Assembly: GCA_947579665.1 (NCBI GenBank)
Contig: OX388350.1
Location: 84,215,152-84,279,151, forward strand
Source of the DNA: Sympetrum striolatum
Taxonomy: Eukaryota > Arthropoda > Insecta > Odonata > Libellulidae
Direction of reading: 5' to 3'
DNA: 64,000 nucleotides
The position numbers and the translations under genes are program-made. Under the pieces are notes generated by a model. It was given only the letters and a program-made list of their open reading frames with translations. It searched no databases and was not told the DNA's origin. Shown in pieces: positions 1 to 12,604 of the stretch (positions within the stretch are counted from its first letter, which is position 1; the number at the start of each line of letters is the position of its first letter).

Positions 1-2377
1 GACAAATATAGAGCTGGAGAGGAAATCTTCACGATATACGAGTGGGTAAAATGAAACTCAAATTATTTAGTGTGTCGCTTGCACTCAACAGTGGTCGACT
101 TGGAGAATGGCTCTGCTAAATATCTTACAAACACTAAATATGTCTTGTTTGTGTTCTTCTGAGATCATAGCTACGAAAAGGACATTCCTCAGTAGGCTCA
201 TTTCGCAGCAGTCTTTCTCAGAAACTCACAACACCTCTGCTGCACAGTTGGAAGAGAAATATTAAAAAATAGGGGATTATTTTCAAACTCCAGTGAAAGT
301 GAACCCAAAGGTGGGGTAAGGAAGTACGACCAATATGAAACAGAAGAGTTCAGATGGAGTAAACTGGGGAGGGATCCTAAAACTTTCACTGATATTTCAT
401 TCAATCAACATGTAGGCCCAAATATAGCTCCGGAAGAATTACATTCTCCGCTAGCATTTCTCTTATATTTCATCACAGATGCATTTCTCAATGGAACTGT
501 AGCACAGTCTAATTTGTATGCCGAACAACACAAGCAGAATTTGGAACTAACCGTCGAGGAACTCAAAGCATGGCTAGGGATTATTGTTTTTATGGGATTC
601 CATAACTTGCCCAGCATCAGGTTGTTTTGGTCGACAGATGAAAACTTTCATTGTGAACGAGTTGCTCGTATCATGTCATTGAATAGATTTTTAAAAATAT
701 TGCGCTTTTTACATATCAATGACAACACTAAAATGCCTTCCCGAGGGACACAGAATTTCGACCGCCTCTATAAAATTCGCCCGTTGCTGAGTCAGTTGTC
801 TGAAACATTTCCTTCGGCATATTCACCTTCTAGGTTCCTTTCTATTGAAGAGAGTATTCAAGGGGAGATCCACTGCAATGAAGCAGTATATGTCTCTAAA
901 ACCAATGAAACGGGGATTCAAGGTGTGGCTTATGCGTTGTGCTGTTACCGGCTATTTGGTTTCTTTCGATGTATATACAGGGAGGGATGCTGACGGATGT
1001 CCCACTAAAGGTCTCGGAGGAAAAGTGGTTAGTAAACTTAGCAAAGGTCTTGAAGGATTGCTCTATAGTCTTTTCTTCGATAGTTTTTTTTCTTCTTTAT
1101 TGCTTATATTCGATCTTTGGAAAAAAAAATTATTTAGTTGTGCAACAATTAGAAAGAACCGAAAATATTTTCCTGATGGCGAGCTGGTAAAAAATAATAG
1201 GATGAAGAAGATGGATATTGACTATGCCATGGCAGGGGACATTAGTGTATGCAAATGGCTCGATTGTGGAAAAAAACTGTGTGTAGTGAGTACGATACAC
1301 AATCCAGCAAATCCTACTAAAGTTCTGAGGAGAAATAGAATTGGCAACCGCGAATAAGTGCCATGTACAGAGGCTATTGTGGATTAAAATAAAAACATGG
1401 GTGGAGTAGACAGGTTTGATCAATACCTATCTACATATAGTATCGCGAAAAAATCACGTCAATGGTGGGTAAATTTTTTTTACTATTTTTTTGACTGCGC
1501 CATAGTGAATAGATTTATTGTATATAAAGAAATACTGAAGCATAAGGGGCAAAAACACGTGAGTCATCTAAATTACAGTTCAATATTGGTGAATGAACTA
1601 ATTGGTAACTATTGTTCTAAGAAAAAATCAGGTTATATGCCAATGAAAGGCTATGCGAAATCAACAGTAAAAAATACAATCCGACTTATGAATGTAGGTT
1701 TGCATATGCCTGAAAAAATTGAAACATATTGGAGATGTGCAAGTTGTAGTACCAAAAAGAAAGAGAAAAGGAGCAACGTAATATGTAAAGAGTGCAATGT
1801 GGCTCTGTGTAAGGACTGTTTCAGTCCATTTCACAAGTCGTGATGTGCAAAATGATATTATTTTTAGAAGTGAAAAATTCTTTATTTTTATTGTAAAATA
1901 TTTTGTAAATGCAGGAGCTAATAGTTCATTCACTCTCACAATAAAATATGTTATCTAAAATAATTTGTTTATATTTTATCAGAAATAATCAGCACAGAAA
2001 GGTTTATCATTGTACCAAAATGTATAAGATGATTGCCCCTTGAACGAAACGCAACCCGCAACGCGTGAAACTGCAATTAGTTCGATGTTAAATTTACAAC
2101 AAAGGACGAAGAAAGAGAAAATTGTATGAAGAGGTATTAATTTATAAAATAATAATAAATCATTCAGTAAAAGATGGTGGCTTCAGATAGAAATATAGAG
2201 GACATATTATAGTTGCAAAAACTCGCAATTTTTAAAGGTTTATTGTAAAAAATAACATTTAGGGGTAAAAATATAGAAAAAAAAATTAAATTCAATTATG
2301 TAAAATATAAATTATGTACCCTGCCAAATTTCGTAACTCTTTTCAAATCGCAAGTCTTTTGACCGTTAAAGGGTTAA
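1..2377 (+). mobile_element. piggyBac-like transposon, right part
   Basis: The window starts inside this element. It contains a decayed piggyBac transposase and about 530 bp of 3' non-coding DNA. The right end reads GACCGTTAAAGGGTTAA at 2361-2377, so the inward-reading terminus begins TTAACCCTTTAACGG. This is the usual form of piggyBac-family ends, which sit in a TTAA target (here 2374-2377). The left end and its TTAA lie outside the window. The internal stops and frameshift make it non-autonomous. Confidence 0.8.
196..1843 (+). pseudogene. piggyBac (DDE_Tnp_1_7) transposase pseudogene
   Basis: The reading frame is open from 196, just after a TAG, and runs to about 855. It gives the N-terminal and core segment, including GPNIAPEELHSPLAFLL and LKAWLGIIVFMGFHNLP. 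A single frameshift lies at about 848-862. The second frame continues with VFKGRSTAMKQYMSLKP, RKNRKYFPDGELV and the FFDSFFSS motif. In-frame TAA stops at 1355 and 1385 precede NMGGVDRFDQYLSTYS and YFFDCAIVNRFIVYK. The C-terminus is cysteine-rich, with CASC, CKEC and CKDC pairs, as in the family's zinc-binding tail. The second and third catalytic Asp regions (FFDSF, GGVDRFD) are present. The first, normally a SIDE-like motif, reads SIEE, so that Asp appears to be Glu. A dead cut-and-paste transposase; family certain, subfamily not determined. Confidence 0.9.
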
Positions 2378-3650
2378 ACAAATGTTGTCTTTATCAGATA
2401 AATTGTTCATTCAAAGGATATGAGTTCTAATATATAGGTGTCTTTGAAGATTTTATTTTAACTTTTTTTTTGTATATTGGTTTGGAAATAATTATTGCCT
2501 TGCATTTGCTGTCCAGCTAAAATAATGAGGCATGTGTTATGATCAAGCGTGTACCAATAGTATTTATCAATTTAAATTTCCCCCTTCAGAGTCAATGAGC
2601 ACTTCAACTAGTCTTCTATATGAATATATATGTAAAATATAAAATAGTGTGGGTGTGTGTGCGCTCACTGAAAATTCGAGAACCAAGAGTTGCACAAGTT
2701 TGAAATTTTCTATGTTATTAGTTAAACCTACGCAGAGTATAGGCATAGAGTTAGGCTACTCTTTATTTCCCTGAAGTCTATGGTTCGTACCCAGACAGGT
2801 GAAAACCTTTTCATAAGAAATACTTGTCAATGTAATTTTTTTGTTGCAGGGTTAATTTGTTTTTCAAAATTAAATTAGAACTAATAGTTGTAGGAAGTCA
2901 ACTTAAGCACCAATAGAAAGAGAATAGAATAAGGATTTTTATGTTGGTCCTGGAATATCGTTTGTAATTCATATTTTGGCACATTTTGATAAAACACGTG
3001 AATATTTTATTGAAATTTTGAGGTTGTAAACAACCCATTCCCCTGATGATAAAGGCAATTGTTGAGTCCCCAGCTCATGTATTTATCAGTAAGAACACAT
3101 TAAGAAAATATACCCAAAACAAATTAATGTTAAGAATAATAATTATAATAATATCATTTATTTGCCAAGGGAAAAGTATTAAACATACATTGTTATATGC
3201 ATACACAAGAAAGTAAACAGATGCAAAATATTTAGCTATACAACAGAACAAGTAGACAGAAAAAGTTACATTGACAGATATTCATTAATAGAGTAGAAAC
3301 AATGGGTCAATAAAAAATCTTTTAGTTTGTGTTTAAATAACATGAATTCCATAGGGGTTTTATGCACATTGGGAAGTTTGTTAAATAAGTGATAGATTAT
3401 ATGAAGAGGGAGATATTAAAGGAGATATTAGTAACTGCATCTATAAACGATATACTGTGAAGAATCGATATTACAAATGTACAAATACCAGTATTTAAGA
3501 AAGTTTTCTCAAATTTTATGTAAGCATCTGTATGTAACCAAGTTTTATTTATATCAACATAATTGTTTACTGACTATTTCGTGGAATAAATGGGTTTATA
3601 GCAGTTTGTTAGATGAAATTGCTTTCCCTCGATCAATACAACTGTGAAAG
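2378..3650. other. no gene recognised
   Basis: AT-rich non-coding DNA between the piggyBac end and the first lipase exon. I looked for upstream lipase exons here and found none that I could support. Confidence 0.5.
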
Positions 3651-3758
3651 TTTGAATGAAATTGGAAGATATTCATCTTATTGGCCACAGTCTTGGAGCC
3701 CATGTTATGGGATTGGCTGGCAAAAATGTGGATTCTGGATAAGTTGCCTAAATCACAG
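3651..3758 (+). pseudogene. lipase exon A (nucleophile exon)
   Basis: The exon reads KLEDIHLIGHSLGAHVMGLA then GKNVDSG. The Ser codon of GHSLG is AGT at 3689. The expected end GKVARITG is read as G-stop-V-A-stop-I-T-G, with TAA at 3740-3742 and 3749-3751. A GTAAAT donor follows at 3759. Confidence 0.85.
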
Positions 3759-4431
3759 GTAAATTTAATTCTTAGAAGTTCCCCATATCTTATGTAGATG
3801 ATACATTTATAATTGTTTTAAAAGTTGGCTAATTTGCAATTGCAATGGTTTCACACAATATTGCAACAAAATCATTTACAAGATGATCCTAATCAAATGT
3901 TACTCCAATTTAAATGTTGGCTGCAATGTATTCATGTGTATATATATATTATAAAAAAATATTTTAAAAGTCTTTCACCCATTTTTTTCACAGAGAATCT
4001 CTGAAAGATTTGGATGTTTAACAGTTTATGTGTTTTACATGATTTTTTATAGATTCTCTTCGAAGGATTGGGAAGTCATAGATAGCCATAGATAACCCAA
4101 CTAGTCTGAAAATTTCACATAAACTAAATGTAAATGGTTTTCCACAAAATTTTGACAAGAACTTTTATAAAATAACTTAAATCAACTATAATTCAAGGTA
4201 ATCATTGACTCCCGAACAGCAAAGTAGGTACTTTAAAAAAAAGGGTCATTATGTTGAAGATAACAGAATAATTTTTGCTTGGTAAAATTTCTGATGAAGG
4301 GAAGAATGGAAATTCTTATTTCCTGAATGAAAATGTCAAAAACAAATTCCTCATCTTGAATAAATTTACAAATTTTACATGCAATGTTTTTGGGAACAAT
4401 GCCATGCTGCAGCTATTAGTATAGTAATAGT

Positions 4432-6598
4432 TAGTGGCACAGCCAGGATTTGCCAATGGGGGGGTCGAAATAAACAAAAAAATGCCTAACTTACAGGGGC
4501 TAGTATATTCATGCCCGTTAATTACTACAAATATGTGAATTCTTTCAAAAACTAAATGCACTGAAAACTATAGGAGTTTTAAGTTTATATGGCCAACTTA
4601 TTAATCTTTCCAATATAGTTGTTTTCATAACCAAACTATTGGAAGCTTATCTTAAGTGTTGTTTGAATTTCTAGATTGGATACGTCCAATATCTATTGGA
4701 AATACATTTTTTTCTGTGCTGAAGTATTTTGGTGTTGTTGTTATAAAACGTTCCCAAATCATTGAGAGTTCTTTCTTCTAAGAGGTTGCCAACCGTGAGA
4801 AGGAAAAAAGTAGTAACGATTATATGGCAAACGACATAAGACGTAATATCCACTCATTAGATCCCAACATTGGCACTCCAATGCTTATTTGAATATCTTT
4901 CATTATTAGACTATATCATCAGCAGGTTACTTATTCCCTTGTTTTTAAAATTAACTACTCTTTAAATAAACAAAATATCATTTATATCAGATGGTTTCGC
5001 TTTGTTAAAAAATCATTCATATCATAATTTTCCTGTAGGCTTACAAATAAGTCCGATTACGTTATTTATGTATTAGCTAAGTTTTCAATTGAAGGCGTCA
5101 CAAACCGAGCATTAACAATTTGGCTGCATTAAAAATACACTATACTCTTGATTATAGTTGATATTATAATTAAATTTGAAGAATTAAAGTTTCATAACAA
5201 GGTGAAAAAAATGAAGTTGTCAACTTACAATTATTTAGATTAAATAATAGTTAGGTTGCATAATCAGCAGAGAGCTGATGCAAACCCAGTCTTACGCACT
5301 GTGTTCAAAGAAAACAAATATTTTCCATGAATTGAAATTTTGAAGGGGCATTGCATGACCACATGGTTGACAAGATATGCCATGAGATTCGTTGGATTGT
5401 ATTACCAGAAAAAATTGGCTGCATCGAAAAGGAAGCTAGAAAATTTAAGTCGCAGTTTCAACAGTTCATCAAATTTATTTCAAGCCACTATGTCACTGTT
5501 CTGATGAATCTGTGCGTACCTAATGCGCACAATACCTTTCAGCTAACTGATTTGCTTCCAAAATGGTATATTATTAATTATATCATCAAAAATAATTTTT
5601 AGTGATATCTTGTATTTCTCCAATAATTCTTCAAATTTCTATGGAAATTCAGTTATCGAATTATTTTCTTGAATATACAGCAAACTAACAGATAATCATA
5701 GAATAAGGATTGGTATATTTTCTATCAGCCCGAGTAATGAAGAGTCTACTGTACAGACTTTAAATCGTCCGAACGCTTAATAAAGGAACCTTTGGAATTG
5801 TCACTAAACTCATCTTCTGCTGTGCCCTCCGAAAAAAGCCCTAAAAAAGGCAATCCTAATTTATGCATCTAATAATGGTCACTTCAGAAAAATACACATA
5901 GCCATTAACTTACGTTTTTCCGATGGAGGCCTTGAGCTATTCGCGTACTGTGAAAAAATTTTCGGATGTCCATCTGTACCTTATGAAATCCAAACTAAAC
6001 TCTCCTTTGAACTGTTCACTGTGAATTTCTCAAAAGCAGTACTCACGAGCCTAGCTTTGCATTCACACCCTAAAAACAGACACATGCAGAAGATTTAACC
6101 AAGCGTTTTATCAATCTGTTTGTTTCCAAGCATATTCTTAATCTCTGTTTCAGGGTGTAAGTTTCAAATTACTTCTCAAATGTTCTCTTGTATTTTTGCG
6201 AGGAGTAAACGAATCAGCACTTTGGAATTTCTCTTATGGGAATCTTATCTTATGGTGAGAGTCATCTAACTATAGGATAGACTTAAGAAGTGCATGTGTT
6301 GAACATTGTGTGCGAAACACTCGTATCGTAGCGCCCCATTGATATCGATGTCAGCTGTAGGCCTACTCTGCTTTGAAAAGATCACCTTAGCTGAAATTGG
6401 AGCCATATTTACGGGTATGCAAAGCTTTTGCTGAATTTATCAAGCAAACATGTGACTAGTAGTGTATCTATATATAAGACTTGTGTGATGATTGGAGTTT
6501 TGTACTCTTCAGCAGAAAAAAAAGCTTAGAGCTAGTCGTAGGACTTGACTCTTGGGGGGGGGTTTGAACCCCTAAAACCCCTTCTCGCTGCGCCACTG
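4432..6598. mobile_element. hAT-like element with G-rich termini (tentative)
   Basis: The left end reads AGTGGCACAGCCAGGATTT, followed shortly by a run of seven G. The right end, read inward, is CAGTGGCGCAGCGAG, followed by a G-run and GGTTTGAACCCC-type sequence. These ends match each other and the CAGTGGCGCAGCCAGG style of many animal hAT elements. The flanking 8-mers (GTAATAGT and GTTAGCTA) do not match well, so boundaries and class are uncertain. An 83-codon ORF at 5351-5602 lies inside, but I recognise no transposase domain in it. The element would sit in the intron between lipase exons A and B. Confidence 0.45.
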
Positions 6599-7016
6599 GT
6601 TAGCTAATATGAAATATTATTTAAGAAATTACAATGCGAAACACCTACATTCACATTCAATTAATTCAATCTTAGATATTTCCTGAGTATCAATCATAGC
6701 CTACAGACATCATTATTATTCATTAGATTTAACTTTGCAAGAGTGCAATCACAGTTATATTCAAACATCTATGGTTTCACATAAAAATGGTGATAACAAA
6801 AATGCATTAAATTAAGTCCAATTTGAATATAAATGTGTAGAAATCTTATTATTGCAACAAGACTCAATGATATTCTATGTCAGAAGAATTGAAGAAAAGT
6901 TTAGCAATTTTTAAGAAAATATTTTGAATGAAACAATGCATTTCCATATTACTAGTTATTAAAATTTGGAGTTATTTCATAGAATATGATTAAATGTTTG
7001 ATATTATTTAAAATAG

Positions 7017-7204
7017 GACTAGACCCAGCTGGAGTCCTGTATAACGTAAAAAAGAAAGAAACCGCCTAGCTGTAGGAGATGTTGAATTTGTGGATATAAT
7101 ACATACATGTGGTGGACACCTGGCCTTTATTGAACCACTTGGAGATGTGGACTTTTACCCCAATAAAGGAAGAATGCCTCAAAATGGATGCCATGCTGAA
7201 GTTT
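7017..7204 (+). pseudogene. lipase exon B (catalytic Asp exon)
   Basis: It begins after AAATAG and completes a Gly codon split from exon A, giving GLDPAGVLYN with the catalytic Asp codon at 7022. After an A-rich stretch the frame shifts. It resumes as RLAVGDVEFVDIIHTCGG, then EPLGDVDFYPNKGRMPQNGC, the conserved HTxGGxxxFxEPLGxxDFYPN block of the family. A GTAAGT donor follows at 7205. Confidence 0.85.
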
Positions 7205-8745
7205 GTAAGTAAATAACAGACATCCATTTTGCACCATTGGTTCAAAAGTGGTCTTAATTGCAGCCCACTCATGGAAAATGCAGAAATACCACAGTAACAG
7301 ATTTACAAGCTCTTATAATCTATATCAACTGTCCTTTCCTAGCCTTAATACTCCCATCTGATAAGTACTCAGCTGATGATGAAGATAGTGAATTTGATAT
7401 TGATTTTTGGGACCAGATGCCCTTCCTGCTACAAAGCAATGTTAAAAATATAATGCTCTCGTAACAATCAAACCAAGGACCATTTCTACCATGGACTGAT
7501 GCACTATCATATTAGATAGACAGTAGTCCATTCTATATTAACAATCATATCATATTTATTACAATATATTTTGTAAGGAAAAATCAATCAGATCTAACCC
7601 TCATTCGGGTGTACCGCACATCTCCAGGCAAGAATTGCAAGCGCTTTTATGAATGTGACGGTAAACTACCTTCCTCGCGCCCGGATAAAGGTTAAAATAT
7701 ATAAGTAATCAATAGTAAAATATCATTCTAAGAAAATTGAATAAAAAATGATATCACCTGATAAACATTTAAAGGGATAAAAAATTACATGAGGTAATAA
7801 ATAGTAAAATATTTGAGAAAACTGAAAAATATCTATTGGTGTGCACAGTATTTTCTATTAGGGGTTCCAATGATAAAAATGCCGCCTTTTGACTTTGCCC
7901 ATGACCGTAATCATAACCTCTAGTGCTCGGGTGAAATCCTGTTTCATAATGCAACTCCCACAACAAAATTACTAGGCCCCAATGTTTGTGTAAAACAATA
8001 TATCTACATATTTCATTTGCTTTAATTTTCGATCCTATGATAAGATATTTCGTAGTAATTATTTTCGAAAAAATGCAGTTAAAAAAAGCTTGGTAATATT
8101 TCCTTAAATAGCCTAACTTGTCTGTTGTTTACCTTTTATCAAATACAAGAAGACCCATTACAGGGAAGAAAATTTGATAAAAAATACAAAATACTTTTTG
8201 CAATCAGATTTATTATGAGAAGAATAATGTTTTTGAATGTTCTAATAAACTCTGAATTTTATTCATTCTATTACAGAAGATATAGAATCTAAAATTATAA
8301 TAATCTGAAAAATAAACAAAATATCAAAATTAAAGATTCTTTTTACTGATCATTAAAATGATAACTTAGTCAAAATACATAATTATTCAATTTTGGCGCT
8401 CCTCCAATATTTTGGGTGACGAGGAACCCACTGTGTGCACGTCTATTTTCATTTCATTACTACAAAATATAATTCAATATTACTTTGGATAAATAACTAT
8501 ATAGAGAAATGCATGGAAATATCAATTGGATTTTTTATAATAATTTCATTTAGATTGTATGTCTCAGCTTCATTTTAAAAGCCTAATTGTTTATCACCAC
8601 AATATAGATTATTTCTTTAAAATGATTTCCTAAGTATCAAGTAATGGAATTGTAATGGGACTGAAAACATATTTTCAAAAATTTTCATCACACTTTAAAA
8701 TCTAAAGAATGAAATTAATACTAATATTTTTTCTCAATTATGCAG

Positions 8746-8902
8746 ATGGTTCCTGATCTAATAGTAGTGCTTGGAAGTACTTTGCAGAATCTATTGGATC
8801 TGATGCTTTTAAAGCTGTTCCTTGTGATTACTATTATAATTACAGGGCAGGAAAGTGTCACAATTTTCCCAAAGTCTCAATGGGACACCCTTGCACAAGC
8901 AA
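8746..8902 (+). pseudogene. lipase exon C (catalytic His exon)
   Basis: In the phase set by exon B it reads GS-stop-SNSSAWKYFAESIGS, then DAFKAVPCDYYYNYRAGKC and MGHPC. Family members have C-S-H-x-R-A here. In this copy the Cys codon is TGA (8754), the His is Asn and the Arg is Ser. A GTGAGT donor follows at 8903. The next exon was not identified with confidence. Confidence 0.8.
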
Positions 8903-11900
8903 GTGAGTACTTCGAATTCCTCTTTTAGCTATCCATAGAACATTATTGAGGTGTAAAATTTGTGGGAGTAGTTTGGTATTAATATATAAATTAGTAAGTC
9001 AATATTGTAAGGAAAATGAATAAGAATTATTATTGAACTGATGATTCAACTCGCAATTAACTCAAAAGATAGGGGATGTATTAGAATATTAACTGATGTT
9101 AAACATAAATTAGTATTTTTCAAGACATGTGGAACATAGTATTTGGCTACAAAATCTAAATCACCATTTGCGCTTGGATAAAAATCCTCAACATTGAATA
9201 AATAATTTTCATTGTACATCAAGAAAGACATATTCTATATAATTAAAGAAAGAAAAATTTTTAATCTCAAAAGTTATTCCTGATTGAAAGTCAAACATTT
9301 TATATAACCTATATCTTACTTAAATTTTAAGCCCTGTCATTCAACACATGATGAAAATATGCAGAAGTTTAATTGAAAAGGAATAATTATAATAATACAG
9401 ATAGTTTCCCATTAATCATAAAAATGAATGATTTATTGTATACCTGAAGTAGTTTATTCAGTATTTTTTCTTTCATAAATCCAGGTAAGACATTTTTTGT
9501 GACACTGTTACAACTTTTCCACGGATAAGATTTACAAAAAATACTCATACTTAGTTACATAAGGTTGAGTGCCGGTAAACTCTTTATCGCGAGAGATACA
9601 ATGTATTAGCACAGGGATGACATCTCCGTTACCCCAATGTGTATAAGTTTTGCAGCAGCACCACATGCGAGATTAAACTAAACGTGCTACATTGTATGCA
9701 TTTCCGATTTGCCTTTGAATTTTTTTAAAAGAAGTTCTGTCATTGAAATATTATAACTGTATTCCATTCCCACTTAATCAAAAAAGTGTCATTATCGAAA
9801 TATGTAATAAACTGAACTATTTTCAATGTGTAATACGATAAAAAATACTTAATGGTATGCATTGCACCCGGCAAACTGGCTTGCTAATTATACGGCGGAG
9901 TTATACCTTTTATGCCATCGGCGCAGACTGATTTTAGAACATATTTTGGAGTAAAAAAAGTGCATCTTATATGCCGGGAAATACGGTAAATGAGTGTAAT
10001 TTAATAAGAATTAAATTTAACTATGCACAAAAATTTTCCAGTTGATGCATAAGAGACATGAAAGACGCATGAATACAACTATATCAGTGCCATGAAAGTT
10101 CCTGATCTTTGAGAAAGCATCAAAAATTAATTTAATCTTTGTTCATTTTAGAATTATTATGCAATAAATTGTATGATTGTTAAGAAAAGAAAGAGGGCAA
10201 AATTCCTATAGAATAATATCACTACTTGCATTAATCTGGTTGAATGTGTAGGAGGTCAATACAATATTAGGTCTAATCAGAAAGGGAGTAAAACTACTGC
10301 AGGTTCTGACTTAAATGGGATTACATTATAAATCTCCAGTTATTGGCCCAAAATCTGTGGTTCACAACCAAGTGCCAGGTGATACCTCTAAATTAATACT
10401 ACACATTACTCATGTAGAAGGTCATGCTTTCATATCCTTATATAAGGAATATTTTTCATTAGTCTTTTGTTGCAGGATACAGAAAAATGTGTCTTTTATT
10501 TACTATTGTCTCGGTCTTATTCATGACTATCATGACATGCAATCTACTAAAGTATGAATGATACTGAATATTAGCATTAAGTTCCCTCTTTATGGAATGC
10601 CAAGTGAAGCGTTACTTGTAGAGTTGAAGAAAGCAAGAAGTAGCTACATCACTCCAAATTTGCCTAGTTGTTTCATCCTCCTCTTCAACTGTAATGGTGA
10701 AGAGGGTAAGGTTCAAATCAGCCTTCAGGTTTAGTATGTTACTGTTGTGTCCTTTGAGTTCAACATTGTAAGATTCCTAAGGAAGAGATATCTGCTCCAA
10801 TTTATGGCTCAATGAGTCTAATTGTATCCTTTGCTAACTTAAAAATTTAAAACATTCATGAAGAAGATCCTCAAAATGTTATATCAAAAATTATATTAGA
10901 GTAAATTACAACATAACTGAAAATAATTTGCCATTAATGTTTAAATATACAAGGAATTGCATGCTCTCTTTATTTAATAAAAAATATATAAGATGCATCA
11001 TACAGTCAGTGTGTATATCAAGCATATTTTCTTGGATAACTATGTTACATGTTGATAAATACAGTAATTACATTTCTATCCCTTTAGTTTTTTATAACTT
11101 ACGGTTTCCTGAAATAAGGAATTTTATAAATGACTTATATTAAATTTTGCTAGTTACTAATTTATTTGTTATTTGAGGTTTTCCTAAAAGCAACATGAAT
11201 TATCTGATGTAATTTTCAAATCTGTATTATGTGCATGATGTTGCCATGAAAGAAAAGACAAGTTATCTCTTCTTACTTTCATATGAGTGCTTTCCTAGGA
11301 TAACAGCCTTGCATCCATTTAAAGCAGTGCTCTTTCTTATGCCATACTTTGGGAGGAAAAAATGATCTCAACAGCTGATACTGTAAATACTACTGTATTG
11401 TGAAGCAGATCCAATCCATCAATGGGCCAACCATAGCCACAAATGGACGAAAAAGACCATTGTTTCCTGCCGAATAATGTGATAAGTAATTTTATTTCTT
11501 CCTTATTATTTCTATTCTGTCATTCTTCTTTCTTATCTTCAATTTTGTGAAGTTGAATGAGATGTCTACGTAAAAAGTTCAAATAAACAATCATTTCATT
11601 TTCAGAAATTATTTTCATGATTTTTAAACTTCAGTTTTTCCAATATTGGCTAATGAAACCTGAATTATTATATTTAGGTATATAAGGCTATTCTGCGCAA
11701 GGCTCTGGACACAAGGTGGTTGAGCTGTCAGTGACCCTCCACCGATAATAAGGAACCATTATTTTAGTATTTACCAATGAAGGTCAGCTACAGGGTAGGA
11801 GGATATTAATTGCTGTGAGTCCTGTGATGGAATTGGAATGAGGGATATCTTTTGAAGGCACATATCATTGGGAATACATGGAAAGAGTTTTTTACTGTCA

Positions 11901-12333
11901 CAATCTCAAGTTTATTTAAATTTTACTCATCTATATTTTTCTAATTTATAATTTCATTATTAAATAATAATTTTGAACAAGATAACCTCCACCGCAATGA
12001 CCATAAGGTACATTTTTAATGCCTGTGATAGTATTCACATCAAAAGGGTAACTTTCACTCTATTAGAATTATCCACTAAGTATCGACTATGCACAAAAAA
12101 ACTTTTTTTAGTGGATCCCCTTAAATTTGATATCTTGTGAAATTTCATAGAATCATTAAGTGATTGCTTAAGAAAATGATAGTCTCATTGAAACAAATTC
12201 TTTCTTTGGTTTACCATTATAAAATTTGAAAATACTTAAAAGTAAGATGATCTGTGAATTTCTATGTATCTTTCATTTTCATGAAATAATTATCCTTTAC
12301 TATCATTAAGTTTTTGCTGATACACACGAAGGA
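8903..12333. other. no gene recognised
   Basis: About 3.4 kb of AT-rich DNA with only short, composition-like ORFs. The sequence near 9955-9990 (GCATCTTATATGCCGGGAAA followed by TACGGTA) resembles the terminal sequence of a widespread DNA-transposon type with which I associate a CGGTATTTTCCGG-like end. I could not find its partner end or name the family. Confidence 0.4.
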
Positions 12334-12336
12334 TTA

Positions 12337-12601
12337 AGCTCGGTTCACACGGTGCATGTTTTCTAGCTTGATTCCTTGCGTGGAACCCTGCATGCTCGCT
12401 AGCATGAAAATTTCGTGTCTGCCTGCTGCTGGGCATGCTCCCTTGCTTGATTTTGAGAAATAGGACAGGTGCTATTTTTCCTGCATGTTTCGCTGATGGT
12501 TGGTTGCTATGCGTTGCTAGCTGAACTATTTACTGCTAGCAAGCATGCAGAGATCCACGCAAAGAATCAAGCTAGAAAACATACACCGTGTGAACCGGGC
12601 T
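12337..12601. mobile_element. PIF/Harbinger-like MITE
   Basis: A 265-bp element with inverted ends. The left end starts AGCTCGGTTCACACGGTG; the right end read inward starts AGCCCGGTTCACACGGTG. Complementarity continues through GCATGTTTTCTAGCTTGATTC with few mismatches. TTA trinucleotides flank both ends (12334-12336 and 12602-12604), the target duplication of the PIF/Harbinger superfamily. The inner part holds further inverted GCATGC/CTAGC-rich segments. There is no ORF, so it is non-autonomous. Confidence 0.75.
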
Positions 12602-12604
12602 TTA

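Larger units (their letters stand above)
3651..8902 (+). pseudogene. pancreatic-type lipase pseudogene (three exons, introns kept)
   Basis: Three segments read as consecutive exons of the animal pancreatic lipase family (alpha/beta-hydrolase, PF00151), which are secreted lipases or phospholipases. Exon A (3651-3758) has the nucleophile motif GHSLGAH. Exon B (7017-7204) has LDPAG and GDVEFVDIIHTCGGHLAF. Exon C (8746-8902) has AWKYFAESIGSDAFKAVPC. All three have GT donors and AG acceptors, and the phases agree: A ends with one base, B supplies two and ends with one, C supplies two. Disabling changes are TAA codons at 3740 and 3749, a frameshift at about 7050-7065, a TGA at 8754 where a Cys is expected, and Asn in place of the catalytic His. 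Because introns remain, this is a decayed gene duplicate, not a retrocopy. First and last exons were not found. Confidence 0.85.

Noticed and set aside
5351..5602. hAT transposase segment inside the G-ended element
   Set aside because: No zinc finger, RNase H or dimerisation motif could be recognised in this 83-codon frame.
4432..6598. 8-bp target duplication of the hAT-like element
   Set aside because: GTAATAGT and GTTAGCTA share too few positions to count.
9955..9990. DNA transposon end
   Set aside because: Resembles a known terminal motif, but no partner end or duplication was found, so no element is annotated.
10250..10380. A fourth lipase exon
   Set aside because: GQYNIRSNQKGSKTTAG is only vaguely lipase-like and the acceptor phase does not fit exon C.
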